Positions 49,519 through 57,761 are shown, numbered from the stretch's first letter. The stretch: 64,000 bases of DNA from Pseudoscardovia radai (GCF_002259605.1 NZ_MWWR01000008.1:80888-144887), one strand, 5' to 3'. The notes: generated by a model not told the origin, from the sequence alone. Program-made: numbers and translations.

Positions 49519-50724
49519 TCACTCCTTTGCGAAGGCCTTGCGCACAGCCGTCACAAGGCCCACGCGCGAACCATAGCGCAGCGTGCCCCAGCGGTAGATG
49601 CGCACCGACATCCAGGCCAGCGCCACCGTGAAGGCGAGCGTCACAGCCGTCGAGCCCAGCACCAGCGCCCACGAGGCGGTGCCGACGCTGAAGCGGATCG
49701 GCATGACGAACACGGAGAAGAACGGGATCCACGATCCCACATCGAGCAGGGCCGACGTGGTGCCGTTCGTAGCGTAGAACGCGAGGAAATACGCGATGAC
49801 CACGAGCGCGATTACCGGAGCGGTGGCCGTGGAGACGTCTTCCACGCGCGAGACGAGCGAGCCGAGCGCCGCGTACAGCACCATGTACAGCATGAGCGCG
49901 AGCACGAAGTTGATCAGGTACACGCCGAGCATCGAGGTGTCGAGGACGGTCGCGAGCATGTCCTGAACCGCCTGGGGATAGTGCGGTCGGGCCCCGGCGA
50001 AGGTGGCGAGGAACGCGGCGAGCACCACGGCGAGCTGCGTGAGGGCGGCGCAGGTCAGGCCCGCCACCTTGCCCAGGATGAGGTTCGAGGGGCGCGTGGA
50101 GGTGATGAGCAGCTCCATCGTCTTGCTGTCTTTCTCGCGCGCCACCGCCGCGGCCACGGTCTGGCCGTAGAACAGCACCACCATGTAGACGAGCACGAGG
50201 TACACGATGGCCATGGCGTACTGCGTGGTGGTGTCGCGCCCCAGGATCTGCCGGTTCTCCTCGACGGGTGTGGAGAGCAGCGCCTCGTATTCCTCGGGGG
50301 AGACGCCGCTGGCCGCGAGGCGCGACGTGACGTATATCTGCTGGAGCATGGAGCGGACGAGCGAGGAGTCCTTGGCGACGCCTGCCGTGTAGTTGTTGTA
50401 ATACGTGGTGATATGGGTGGGGTCGGAGACCACGAATCCCACCGATTCCGTGCCATCGGTCACGGCATCGCGCAGAGCGCCTTCGCTTGAATAGACGTGG
50501 TCGTCCTCGAAGGGAAGGGTGCCGGCGAGCGAGGCGTCGGCGTAGTACACGCCGCCCGCGACGGTCTGCGCGTCCCCGGACGATTCGAGTGAGGAGGCGA
50601 AGAGGGCGGGGCACAGCGCCGCAATGACGGCGGCGATGGCCAGCAGCACCGTGGTGATGACGAAGGGCTTCTTGCGCACCTGCTGGGTGTATTCGAAGCG
50701 GAAGACGGTTCCCATGCCGGTCAT
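49519..50724 (-). CDS. ABC-2 type permease (NatB-like)
   Basis: 401 residues. The N-terminal cytoplasmic stretch FRFEYTQQVRKKPF leads to helix 1 (about 22-45); a large extracytoplasmic domain (about 46-190) follows, then five or six helices. LITSTRPSNLILGKVAGL is the conserved coupling-helix region of the NatB/YhaP exporters. It overlaps the ATPase gene by 4 bases. The pair resembles NatAB Na+ or drug exporters; the substrate is unknown. Confidence 0.86.
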   Translation of the reverse strand: MTGMGTVFRFEYTQQVRKKPFVITTVLLAIAAVIAALCPALFASSLESSGDAQTVAGGVYYADASLAGTLPFEDDHVYSSEGALRDAVTDGTESVGFVVSDPTHITTYYNNYTAGVAKDSSLVRSMLQQIYVTSRLAASGVSPEEYEALLSTPVEENRQILGRDTTTQYAMAIVYLVLVYMVVLFYGQTVAAAVAREKDSKTMELLITSTRPSNLILGKVAGLTCAALTQLAVVLAAFLATFAGARPHYPQAVQDMLATVLDTSMLGVYLINFVLALMLYMVLYAALGSLVSRVEDVSTATAPVIALVVIAYFLAFYATNGTTSALLDVGSWIPFFSVFVMPIRFSVGTASWALVLGSTAVTLAFTVALAWMSVRIYRWGTLRYGSRVGLVTAVRKAFAKE

Positions 50725-51728
50725 GCTGCGGTCCTTTCGGTCGGGGAGGAGGTGGTAGTGCGTGTGGCGGTTGTGCGGGTGGAGGTTGCGCCATCGTCGG
50801 GATTCTCGTCCAAATCGTGGCCGGCGCCATCGTTGGCATCATCGTGGCCCGTCAGATCGATGAAGATCTCCTGCATCGAGGGGCGCCAGTCGCCAGCGGA
50901 GGCGATGCGTTCGAAATGCTCCGACACGAAGCTGCGCAGGAACGCGTCGTCGCGCGGTGTGAGCACCAGCCCGCCGTGGCGCGTCGCCTCGCGCCCCGCG
51001 GCCGCGATGGCCGTGGCGATGGCGTCCTCAGCGCCCGGCGTAGCCTCGATGGCGTACAGCCCGCGCCCGGCGGACGCCTTGATCGCCTCGAGCGGGCCGG
51101 ATGTCACGATGTGCCCGCGGTCGATCACCGTGATGTCATCGCACATCTCCTCCACGTAGGCCATCTGATGGGAGGAGAAGATGACGAGCTTGCCCAGCGA
51201 CACCATGTGGCGGATCGCCTCCTTGAACACCTGCGCGTTCACCGGGTCGAGGCCCGAGAACGGCTCGTCGAGCACGATGATGTCGGGATCGGCCAGGAAG
51301 GCCTGCGCGATCTGGATCTTCTGCTGGTTGCCCTTCGAAAGGGTCTCGAGGCGCTTGCTCGCATAATCGTCGAGACCGAAGTAATGGATCCAGTCGAGCG
51401 CGTCCCTGCGCGCCGCCTTGCGCCGCGAGCCCTTGAGACATGCGAAGTACTCGAGCTGGTCGGCGAGCGTGGTCTTGCCATACATGCCGCGCTCCTCGGG
51501 AAGGTAGCCGATGCGGTGCCTTGCGGGGTCCAGGGGCGCGCCGTCGATGAGGAACTCGCCCGAATCCTGGCGGAAGACCTGCATAAGACAGCGGAACGTA
51601 GTGGACTTTCCCGCGCCGTTGCGGCCGAGGAAGCCCATCGCGCGGCCGCTGGACACGCTGAAGCTCAGGGAATGCAAAACCTCCCGCCCTTCGAAAGATT
51701 TACGGATGTTGCGTATGTCGAGCTGCAT
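50721..51728 (-). CDS. ABC transporter ATP-binding protein (NatA-like)
   Basis: 335 residues. Walker A FLGRNGAGKSTTF (about 38), signature TLSKGNQQKIQIA (about 134), Walker B IIVLDEPFSGLDPVNA, H-switch IFSSHQMAYVEEMCDD. The C-terminal 100 residues form the regulatory domain found in NatA-type ATPases, ending in an Asp/Thr/Arg-rich tail. First gene of the two-gene exporter operon. AAGGACC precedes the ATG. Confidence 0.9.
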   Translation of the reverse strand: MQLDIRNIRKSFEGREVLHSLSFSVSSGRAMGFLGRNGAGKSTTFRCLMQVFRQDSGEFLIDGAPLDPARHRIGYLPEERGMYGKTTLADQLEYFACLKGSRRKAARRDALDWIHYFGLDDYASKRLETLSKGNQQKIQIAQAFLADPDIIVLDEPFSGLDPVNAQVFKEAIRHMVSLGKLVIFSSHQMAYVEEMCDDITVIDRGHIVTSGPLEAIKASAGRGLYAIEATPGAEDAIATAIAAAGREATRHGGLVLTPRDDAFLRSFVSEHFERIASAGDWRPSMQEIFIDLTGHDDANDGAGHDLDENPDDGATSTRTTATRTTTSSPTERTAA

Positions 51729-51893
51729 CGGGGTCCTTTCCGTGGTCGGGGCAGCGACGGTGCGCGACGCGGGCGCTCGCGGCCGGGCTCCTTCCGGCGC
51801 GACGAGGCTCCCAGCGCGGGACGCTCCATAAACACGGTATCACGTGTGCGCCGCGAGGCGGGGGATTTGCGTGAGCGCGTGCGGGCTTATTCA

Positions 51894-51976
51894 TAACAAT
51901 GTGATGGTTTGCGGATAAAAGCGGGCTCCGGGGCTCTACAATCGTGGAAATTCGTCCGCAGGCCGTCACACTTTTG
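51894..51976 (+). repeat. Family A palindromic repeat, copy A7
   Basis: About 83 bp. The left end TAACAATGTGATGG is intact; the right end GGCCGTCACACTTTTG has drifted. The core AATCGTGGA is present. A family C array begins immediately after it. Confidence 0.85.
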
Positions 51977-52782
51977 CCAACCCCATCGTTGGAAACGCTG
52001 GGCTTTCTCCCCAACGGTCGGTCTCGCTGGTCGATGGGTTGCCAGTGAGGGGCACTGTTCACGATTCCATCGTTGGAAACGCTCGCCTTCCCTGTCAACG
52101 GTCGGTCTCGCTGGTTGATGGCTCGCCAGTGAAGGGGACTGTTGGCGGGGTTGTTGTTGGAAACGCTGGGCTTTCTCCCCAACGGTCGGTCTCACTGGTC
52201 GATGGCGTGCCAGTGAGGGGCACTGTTGGCAGGGTTGTTGTTGGGAATGCTGGGGTTTTTCTTCAAGGGTGCCTCTCGCTGGTCGCTCCGCTGCCAGTGA
52301 GAGGCACTGTTCACGATTCCATCGTTGGAAATCGTGGGTTTCAATTCCAACGGTCGGTCTCACTGGTTGATGGCTCGCCAGTGAAGGGGACTGTTGGCGG
52401 GGTTGTTGTTGGAAACGCTGGGCTTTCTCCCCAACGGTCGGTCTCACTGGTCGATGGCGTGCCAGTGAGGGGCACTGTTGGCAGGGTTGTTGTTGGGAAT
52501 GCTGGGGTTTTTCTTCAAGGGTGCCTCTCGCTGGTCGCTCCGCTGCCAGTGAGAGGCACTGTTCATGATTCCATCGTTGGAAACGCTCGCCTTCCCCGTC
52601 AACGGTCGGTCTCACTGGTGGCTGGCGTGCCAGTGAGAGGCACCGTTGGGTTGCGGTGTGAGTGTTTTCAACGATTCCTGTGCTAAGAGTGCCTCTCACT
52701 GGTCGATGGGCTGCCAGTGAGAGGCACTGTTCACGATTCCATCGTTGGAAATCGTGGGTTTCAATCCCAACGGTCCGCGCTG
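51977..52782 (+). repeat. Family C tandem hairpin array, 9 units
   Basis: CCAGTGA starts at 52042, 52126, 52210, 52294, 52378, 52462, 52546, 52630 and 52714: nine units at exactly 84 bp. Each has an upstream arm (GGTCTCACTGG or GCCTCTCGCTGG) that pairs with CCAGTGAGAGGCACTGTT around a TCGATGGCGT-type loop. A higher-order repeat is present: the three units at 52126-52377 are almost exactly repeated at 52378-52629 (252 bp). Since 84 is a multiple of three and no unit has stops in several frames, long false open frames cross the array on both strands. Confidence 0.93.
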
Positions 52783-53000
52783 TAATTCCGTGCACCCCGC
52801 GAAATGTACGGACTCGCGAAAGGTGTGCAGGGATGGCGAGGTGACGACGGGGTGCATGTAGTGGGGTGGGGACTGTCTGCAGGGCCTTGACGGATTCGTT
52901 GTAATGAAGTACATTACAACAAGTCGGGGCTGGCGGGCTGTCTGCCGGTTCGGCCGGCGTCGGTGCAATGGCGGGAAAATCGTAGGGAAGGACGGTCACC

Positions 53001-53960
53001 ATGACTTGGAAGGACATTCTGCATGGGCATCATGATGCGGTGTCACGTAGCGAGACACGCGCCATGGCGGGGCAGACCGACACGGAGCGCCTCGCGCGCA
53101 GTCTCTCGCAGGCCGACGCCATCGTGATCGGCGCCGGCTCGGGGCTCTCGACAGCCGCCGGATACACCTACGACGGCGATCGCCTTCTGCGGTATTTTCC
53201 CGATTTCGTGGCGCGCTATGGTTTCACGGACATGTACTCGGGCGGCTTCTATCCGTTCGACACGCCGGGGGAGTACTGGGCGTACTGGAGCCGGTACATC
53301 TGGATCAACCGCTACGGGCCCATGCCGTCCGATCTGTACCGGCGCCTGTTGCGTCTCGTGAAGGGGCGCGACTACTTCGTGCTCACCACGAACGTGGACC
53401 ACTGCTTCCAGCGCGTCGGCTTCGACAAGATGCGCCTGTTCTACACACAGGGCGATTACGGGCTGTTCCAGAGCGCCGAGCCGCAGGGTGCCTCGGCGCA
53501 CCGCACGTATGACAACGAGGACGCCGTTCGCCGCATGGTGTTGTCGCAGGGTTTCCGCATCGGCGCCGACGGGCAGCTGAGCCTTCCCGACGGCGGGCGC
53601 CTGTCCTTGCAGGTGCCCCGGGATCTGCTACCCGTGTGCCCTGATGACGGGCGACCCATGGTGCCGAACCTCAGGGCGGACGACACCTTTGTGGAGGACG
53701 CCGGCTGGCATGCGGCCGCCGACCGGTACACGGCGTTCCTGCGCTCGCACCGAGACGCACGCGTGCTGTACCTCGAGCTCGGCGTGGGCATGAACACGCC
53801 TGGCATCATCAAATACCCGTTCTGGCAGCTCACGGCGGCGAACCCGAACGCCATCTACGCCTGCGTCACCAAGGACGAGGCGTGGTGCCCGGGGCAGATA
53901 GCGGGAAGGTCGATGTGCATCGACGCGGATATCGCCGACGTGGTGCGCGCGCTGGACTGA
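53001..53960 (+). CDS. Class M sirtuin-like ADP-ribosyltransferase
   Basis: 319 residues; AAGGA lies upstream, and an in-frame ATG at 53064 is an alternative start. The NAD fold begins with AIVIGAGSGLSTAAGY (about 35). The class M sirtuin hallmarks are present: Asn and Asp in LTTNVDHCFQ, and Gln in FYTQGDYGLFQ replacing the catalytic His of deacetylase sirtuins. VPRDLLPVCPDDGRPMVPNL and LELGVGMNTPGIIKYPFW are typical. In staphylococci and streptococci this family mono-ADP-ribosylates a lipoylated GcvH-like protein within an operon containing a macrodomain; here a macrodomain gene follows 95 bp downstream, but GcvH-L and LplA2 are absent from the window. Confidence 0.85.
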   Translation: MTWKDILHGHHDAVSRSETRAMAGQTDTERLARSLSQADAIVIGAGSGLSTAAGYTYDGDRLLRYFPDFVARYGFTDMYSGGFYPFDTPGEYWAYWSRYIWINRYGPMPSDLYRRLLRLVKGRDYFVLTTNVDHCFQRVGFDKMRLFYTQGDYGLFQSAEPQGASAHRTYDNEDAVRRMVLSQGFRIGADGQLSLPDGGRLSLQVPRDLLPVCPDDGRPMVPNLRADDTFVEDAGWHAAADRYTAFLRSHRDARVLYLELGVGMNTPGIIKYPFWQLTAANPNAIYACVTKDEAWCPGQIAGRSMCIDADIADVVRALD

Positions 53961-54055
53961 GCGGTGCGGAGCGCTTGGATTGCCGGGCGCATACGATTGT
54001 TCGGAAGAGATTGCGTGCCTGGTTTGCGAGTCGGCACGGCGGGGAAGGAGAGACG

Positions 54056-54991
54056 ATGGACGAGACGATGGGCGGAATGCGGAACGACGCGCCGACGGAT
54101 GCGCGGGAGGGCGCACGCGATGCGGCGCGAGGCGATGACTGGACTAACGCTCGGGCAGACGCTCCGATGACGGACGGGGACATGCGGCGCAGCCTCGCGT
54201 ATCTCATCGGATGCCTGGAGAAGGAGGTTCCCGAGTACGCGGGGACTCCGGTGCCCGACAGCGCGGAGCAATCGTTTCTCCTCTACCGCGCGCTGTGCAA
54301 CGTGCGCATGCCGCACGGCGAAACCGGGCACACGCTGCCCGAGCGTTTCTACCGCGAGCAGTCCAGGGTACTGCGCGCCATCACCGCCGCCAAGGGAATC
54401 GCCGACCCGATGGCGCTCGCAGCCGCTCCGCTTGACCCGCGCCTGGCGCTGTGGCAGGGAGACATCACCGCGCTCGCGGCGGACGCCATCGTGAACGCCG
54501 CCAACTCGGGCATGATGGGATGCTTCGCGCCGCTGCACATGTGCATCGACAACGCGATCCACACCATGGCGGGCGTGGAGCTGCGCGAGGAATGCTACCG
54601 CATCATGAAGGCGCGCGGCGAAGGCGGTGCGCTCGCCGAGGAACCCACCGGGCGTGCGCTTCTGACGGGCGGGTACAACCTGCCGGCGCGGCATGTGATC
54701 CACACGGTTGGGCCCATCGTGTTCGGGGAGCTGACCGACGAACACCGGCGGCTGCTGGCGTCGTGCTACCGCAGCGTGCTGGACTGCGCGGCGGGCGAGG
54801 GCCTGGGCACGGTGGCCTTCTGCTGCATCTCGACCGGTGTGTTCCGGTTCCCCAAGCGCGAGGCGGCGCGCATCGCCGTGGATACGGTGCGCGCATGGCT
54901 TGACGGGCATGCCGGTTCGAGCGTGCGCCGCGTGGTGTTCGACGTTTTCGGCGACGATGACCGGGAGATTTACCGCCAGGCGCTCGCGTGA
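54056..54991 (+). CDS. Zinc-type macrodomain ADP-ribosyl hydrolase
   Basis: 311 residues from the ATG after GGGGAAGGAG. An N-terminal extension (1-120) precedes the macrodomain (about 135-310): LWQGDITALAADAIVNAANS, then GCFAPLHMCIDN, the Cys-His-Cys signature of zinc-macrodomains that partner class M sirtuins, RALLTGGYNLPARHVIHTVG and CCISTGVFRFPKREAARIA. It should remove ADP-ribose placed by the sirtuin just upstream, forming a reversible modification switch. The last 187 bases are duplicated at 58128-58314 on the far side of an AT-rich island. Confidence 0.87.
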   Translation: MDETMGGMRNDAPTDAREGARDAARGDDWTNARADAPMTDGDMRRSLAYLIGCLEKEVPEYAGTPVPDSAEQSFLLYRALCNVRMPHGETGHTLPERFYREQSRVLRAITAAKGIADPMALAAAPLDPRLALWQGDITALAADAIVNAANSGMMGCFAPLHMCIDNAIHTMAGVELREECYRIMKARGEGGALAEEPTGRALLTGGYNLPARHVIHTVGPIVFGELTDEHRRLLASCYRSVLDCAAGEGLGTVAFCCISTGVFRFPKREAARIAVDTVRAWLDGHAGSSVRRVVFDVFGDDDREIYRQALA

Positions 54992-55005
54992 GGGCGCGGG
55001 CGAGG
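54805..55005 (+). repeat. Left 201-bp direct repeat bounding the island
   Basis: Covers the macrodomain 3' end and 14 bp past its stop. It aligns without gaps to 58128-58328 (constant offset 3323) with 8 mismatches, about 96% identity. Five of the six mismatches inside the gene are synonymous or conservative (one Ala/Thr change). Beyond the repeat the two flanks are unrelated. Confidence 0.93.
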
Positions 55006-55032
55006 AGGAATGTCCAGTGTGATAATCGGGAA

Positions 55033-55359
55033 TTATAGTTTTCGGACTCGTGGTGTCTCCAAATCCTCCACGGTGAAGCTACCGTCATTTATTTCATTGA
55101 GACGATTGTTGAGCTGCTTGAGCATTGCAAGCATTTTCCTCTTATCCTTTCGTTCTTGATTTTCGTCGAACCAGCAGGCCTCGTCATCAGTATCAAAATG
55201 GAAATAACCGAAATACATCTCCTGAATGTCGTGGCTAATAGATTGGATGACCGAGTCGTTGTCAATCATGGGAATGCCTGTTTGAGGTTTCCCTGTCTCT
55301 GGATCGCTTGTCCATATGGGACCCTGTAGAAAATCGAGCATGATAGTGATTTTTTGCAT
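55033..55359 (-). CDS. Small acidic protein, probable immunity protein
   Basis: 108 residues, strongly acidic, no membrane segment. It begins ITIMLDFLQGPIWTSDPETG, with IDNDSVIQ, FHFDTDDEACWFDENQE and the C-terminal LNEINDGSFTVEDLETPR. I recognise this pattern (GPIW..TG, IDND, ACWF, NDGS, D-x-ET-x-R) from small immunity-type proteins next to polymorphic toxins in Gram-positive bacteria, although I cannot name a Pfam family with certainty. It follows the toxin-like gene by 17 bp, and an AGGAG lies at the toxin stop, 14 nt before this ATG. Confidence 0.6.
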   Translation of the reverse strand: MQKITIMLDFLQGPIWTSDPETGKPQTGIPMIDNDSVIQSISHDIQEMYFGYFHFDTDDEACWFDENQERKDKRKMLAMLKQLNNRLNEINDGSFTVEDLETPRVRKL

Positions 55360-55376
55360 GGCAGATGAAAATTCTC

Positions 55377-55751
55377 CTATGATTTGGGATACGCAGTGAC
55401 CAGAAATCCATTTGAACCGATTCCGGCAAGTATCACTTTACGGTTGCGGTATTCGTAACATCTCTCATAGGCCTTCCGTCCATTACGCTCGACGATTTTA
55501 TTCGAGATGACCTTGCCTGAATGAATTACGTCTCGCAATATACGGGGGATTATTGCTTCCTCGACGTGAAAATAATGAGCCAGATGTTGCAAATGACCGC
55601 GAGTTTTTAGATGTTCATATCCTGCATATTTGTTCCCCCTTTCCAGCCAGACAATCTGACCGGTTGCATCCCGCGTTGTGAAAATTAACTCTTCTTTGTG
55701 AAATTTGTATCCGTGCTTTTCCATCTCTGTAACGAGCGAAGGGTCAACCAA
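55377..55751 (-). CDS. BECR-fold toxin-like nuclease domain, abnormal start
   Basis: 124 residues counted from a TTG with no ribosome site. Residues 25-124 read as a BECR (barnase-EndoU-colicin E5-RelE) nuclease-like domain: FTTRDATGQIVWLERGN, then GYEHLKTRGHLQHL, a basic Arg/Lys-rich middle and the closing strand GIGSNGFLVTAYP. The same frame is open upstream of the TTG, reading SPQASLEQEIYEQTVRQNE, and runs into the end of the DUF4417-like gene in a shifted frame without any ATG, GTG or TTG. A well-placed AGGAGATATATG near 55808-55816 starts a different frame. The domain may therefore be the C-terminal part of a frameshifted larger protein. It is followed by a probable immunity gene. Confidence 0.6.
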   Translation of the reverse strand: MVDPSLVTEMEKHGYKFHKEELIFTTRDATGQIVWLERGNKYAGYEHLKTRGHLQHLAHYFHVEEAIIPRILRDVIHSGKVISNKIVERNGRKAYERCYEYRNRKVILAGIGSNGFLVTAYPKS

Positions 55752-55869
55752 TTCGCCATGTTGGGTGAGTTGTTGGAGTGATGTCTCATTCTGTCTGACC
55801 GTTTGTTCATATATCTCCTGTTCGAGAGATGCCTGGGGTGAGCCGCTAGTCCCGTGTGCTAGTCCACTG

Positions 55870-56655
55870 TTAGTACCTCTCGCGTTTGCTTCGCTCCTCC
55901 GCGCGTGTCATGTTTCGTAGTTTCAGGGTGTTCATTGGAACAATGATTTCTATATCCCGTTGTTTTGCGTAGGAAAAGATGTCGTTGATCGCACGGTTGT
56001 CTTTGCAAACATCGTAAACGACTATAGCGTCGAGCTCCAAAGTATCAACTGTTCGTCGGATAATTTCCTTCAACGAGTTTCGTTCTTCTAGATTTCGTAC
56101 ATAGCCTTTAGTGCTGAAAGCGACAACATGGCAATGTTCGAGTCCGTTGAGCGCGTAATCTAGAGTTGCAACGGTAGGGACTGTGATAAACGGAATTACA
56201 ACGGCATGGAGCTCTAGCGCAAACCAGAGTCCAACAATTCTCGCTTTTTTCAGCCGCATTAGTTGCTCGATTAGATCGACGTCTCCGAATTGTGAATAAT
56301 CGGGCGTGAAGAAAAGGTGTACTCCAGCAAAACGCTGACGATAGTATTTCAGTAGTTTCTTGTCCGAATAGTAGATTGCGTTGTAGATACCATCGATGCC
56401 GTCGAATACGTTATCAAATTGCCAGAATCCGACAGCGGTTAGCGGCGTACGATGATATTGCCCTGGCTCGCTGTAGAGTGCAATATAATCCGGGAAGATA
56501 GTTGTTGAGCACAATAATTCCGGCAGATCGAATTTGCCGCAGGCATGAGTGGTGTTGGAGTATTCGAGGTAATTCAAACACATCTTACGTCGGAGATCAA
56601 TTGGTTCAAGTTTGGTTTCACCATTGCTAAGCAAGTGTTTTCTGATTCGTTTCAC
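55870..56655 (-). CDS. DUF4417-like protein
   Basis: 261 residues, no signal or membrane segment. The middle and C-terminal parts (AGVHLFFTPDYSQFGDVDL, ARIVGLWFALELHAVVIPFI, ALNGLEHCHVVAFSTKGYVR, DAIVVYDVCKDNRA) resemble DUF4417, a family common in phages and integrative elements of Gram-positive bacteria with no known function. The N-terminal region contains two cysteines (CLNYLEY, ACGKFDLP). Its last codons overlap the open frame that leads into the toxin-like domain, so the two may once have been a single gene or be joined by frameshifting. 210 bp separate it from the ImmA-like gene, enough for a promoter. Confidence 0.6.
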   Translation of the reverse strand: MKRIRKHLLSNGETKLEPIDLRRKMCLNYLEYSNTTHACGKFDLPELLCSTTIFPDYIALYSEPGQYHRTPLTAVGFWQFDNVFDGIDGIYNAIYYSDKKLLKYYRQRFAGVHLFFTPDYSQFGDVDLIEQLMRLKKARIVGLWFALELHAVVIPFITVPTVATLDYALNGLEHCHVVAFSTKGYVRNLEERNSLKEIIRRTVDTLELDAIVVYDVCKDNRAINDIFSYAKQRDIEIIVPMNTLKLRNMTRAEERSKRERY

Positions 56656-56865
56656 TGTCTCAACTCCTTTGAGTAATCAATGGAGAATACTGAACAATCG
56701 GTGCAATCCTCGAAGTCGATAGCAGGATTGGCGCAGAGTCATTCTCTATGCATGAGATCTGCGAGAGGTTCCCCCAGAATCTGACGATATGGTTTTGGCT
56801 GGTGAGATCGGTGAATTCTGAGGAAACGACTAAGGGGATAGAGAGTTCATATGCTCCTTATTTTC

Positions 56866-57363
56866 TTATCGGTTCAGATGGCACAGATTTTCTATAGTGT
56901 TTTCGTATTTGGTCATAGGTCGTCCGCAGCGTAGGCGATTGATTGTGCGATCCAATACCACTCGTGCACAGCCATAGCTAATGTCAAAATCTTGGCTGAT
57001 GGTTTGAGTGTCGAACGCAGAATCTCGTATTACAAGAGGGCCGGGAGCCAGCAAATAGTTTGCGAATAGATTGGCCTCGATCTCGGATACATCATTATCG
57101 TCATAATGTCCCAGAAAAATGTGTCCTACTTCATGGGCTAGTGAAAAGCGCATTCTGTGGTAATCTGCGGCGTCGTTATAAAAAATGGCGATGCTTTGTA
57201 TATCCCAATCGGTGCTAGCTCTTGTTACTGCATCGGGATGAGTCATGCGAAGTATCTCTTGCAGTTCGCTGGGGAGCGAAGAATAGGGAACGAGTCGTAG
57301 TCCAATGCAGTACGCGAGGCCAAAAATATCAAGCGGGTAATCGTTGACTTCGTATGTCTCCAA
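56866..57363 (-). CDS. ImmA/IrrE-type metallopeptidase
   Basis: 165 residues from the first usual start codon (TTG). The zinc site is complete: FSLAHEVGHIFLGH (HExxH) and the third ligand Glu in SEIEANLFANYLLAP. ImmA proteases cut XRE repressors in ICEBs1-like elements. The reading frame continues upstream of the TTG with plausible sequence (PIERYDEIRECVSDVLE) to the XRE stop codon; AGGAGA at 57426-57431 is ideally spaced from an ACG at 57418-57420, so the ancestral start was probably an ATG there, now ACG. Expression may be weak or come from read-through of the XRE TAG, which is in the same frame. Confidence 0.82.
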   Translation of the reverse strand: METYEVNDYPLDIFGLAYCIGLRLVPYSSLPSELQEILRMTHPDAVTRASTDWDIQSIAIFYNDAADYHRMRFSLAHEVGHIFLGHYDDNDVSEIEANLFANYLLAPGPLVIRDSAFDTQTISQDFDISYGCARVVLDRTINRLRCGRPMTKYENTIENLCHLNR

Positions 57364-57429
57364 GACATCTGATACACATTCGCGGATCTCATCGTATCGT
57401 TCTATTGGTAGTGAATACGTATTTGTCTC

Positions 57430-57741
57430 CTAAAAATTGAGAAGTGAATCAATAAGGAATTTTCTCTGTTCGGGTGTTAATTGTTCTGAATTTCGCGCGA
57501 CTAGGCGAATCGCGCCATGGAGTGTTGCCGAATCCTTTGTGCTGGTCCCCAGCAAATCATCCATGGTGACGTTCAGGGCCTTTGCAATTGATGAAAGGGT
57601 CACGGCCCTAGGCTCGCGTTGTCCGGTTATGTAACGCGAAAGCGCGGCTTCGGTGATTCCTGTTTTTTCGCAGAGCTCCTTTCGCGTCATGCCTGCCTCT
57701 TGAAGATAAAAGAGAATCCTATTCCCTAGGCTGGTTCCCAT
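57430..57741 (-). CDS. XRE-family repressor
   Basis: 103 residues from the ATG preceded by GGGAGG; a longer in-frame start exists at 57897 but would run through the operator-like repeat. The helix-turn-helix is ILFYLQEAGMTRKELCEKTG ITEAALSRYITGQREPR (about 8-45), followed by LSSIAKALNVTMDDLLG. The C-terminal 40 residues include LTPEQRKFLIDSLLNF. With the ImmA-type protease directly downstream this is the ImmR-ImmA arrangement of integrative elements and phages: repressor plus inducing protease. Confidence 0.87.
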   Translation of the reverse strand: MGTSLGNRILFYLQEAGMTRKELCEKTGITEAALSRYITGQREPRAVTLSSIAKALNVTMDDLLGTSTKDSATLHGAIRLVARNSEQLTPEQRKFLIDSLLNF

Positions 57742-57761
57742 GCATGCCTCCCTGGTAATGC

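Noticed and set aside
51887..53017. Minus-strand 376-codon open frame with 28-residue repeats, and a plus-strand 215-codon frame at 52039-52686
   Set aside because: Both simply follow the 84-bp family C array (84 is a multiple of three), lack ribosome sites and are open in more than one frame. The periodicity is nucleic-acid structure, not protein.
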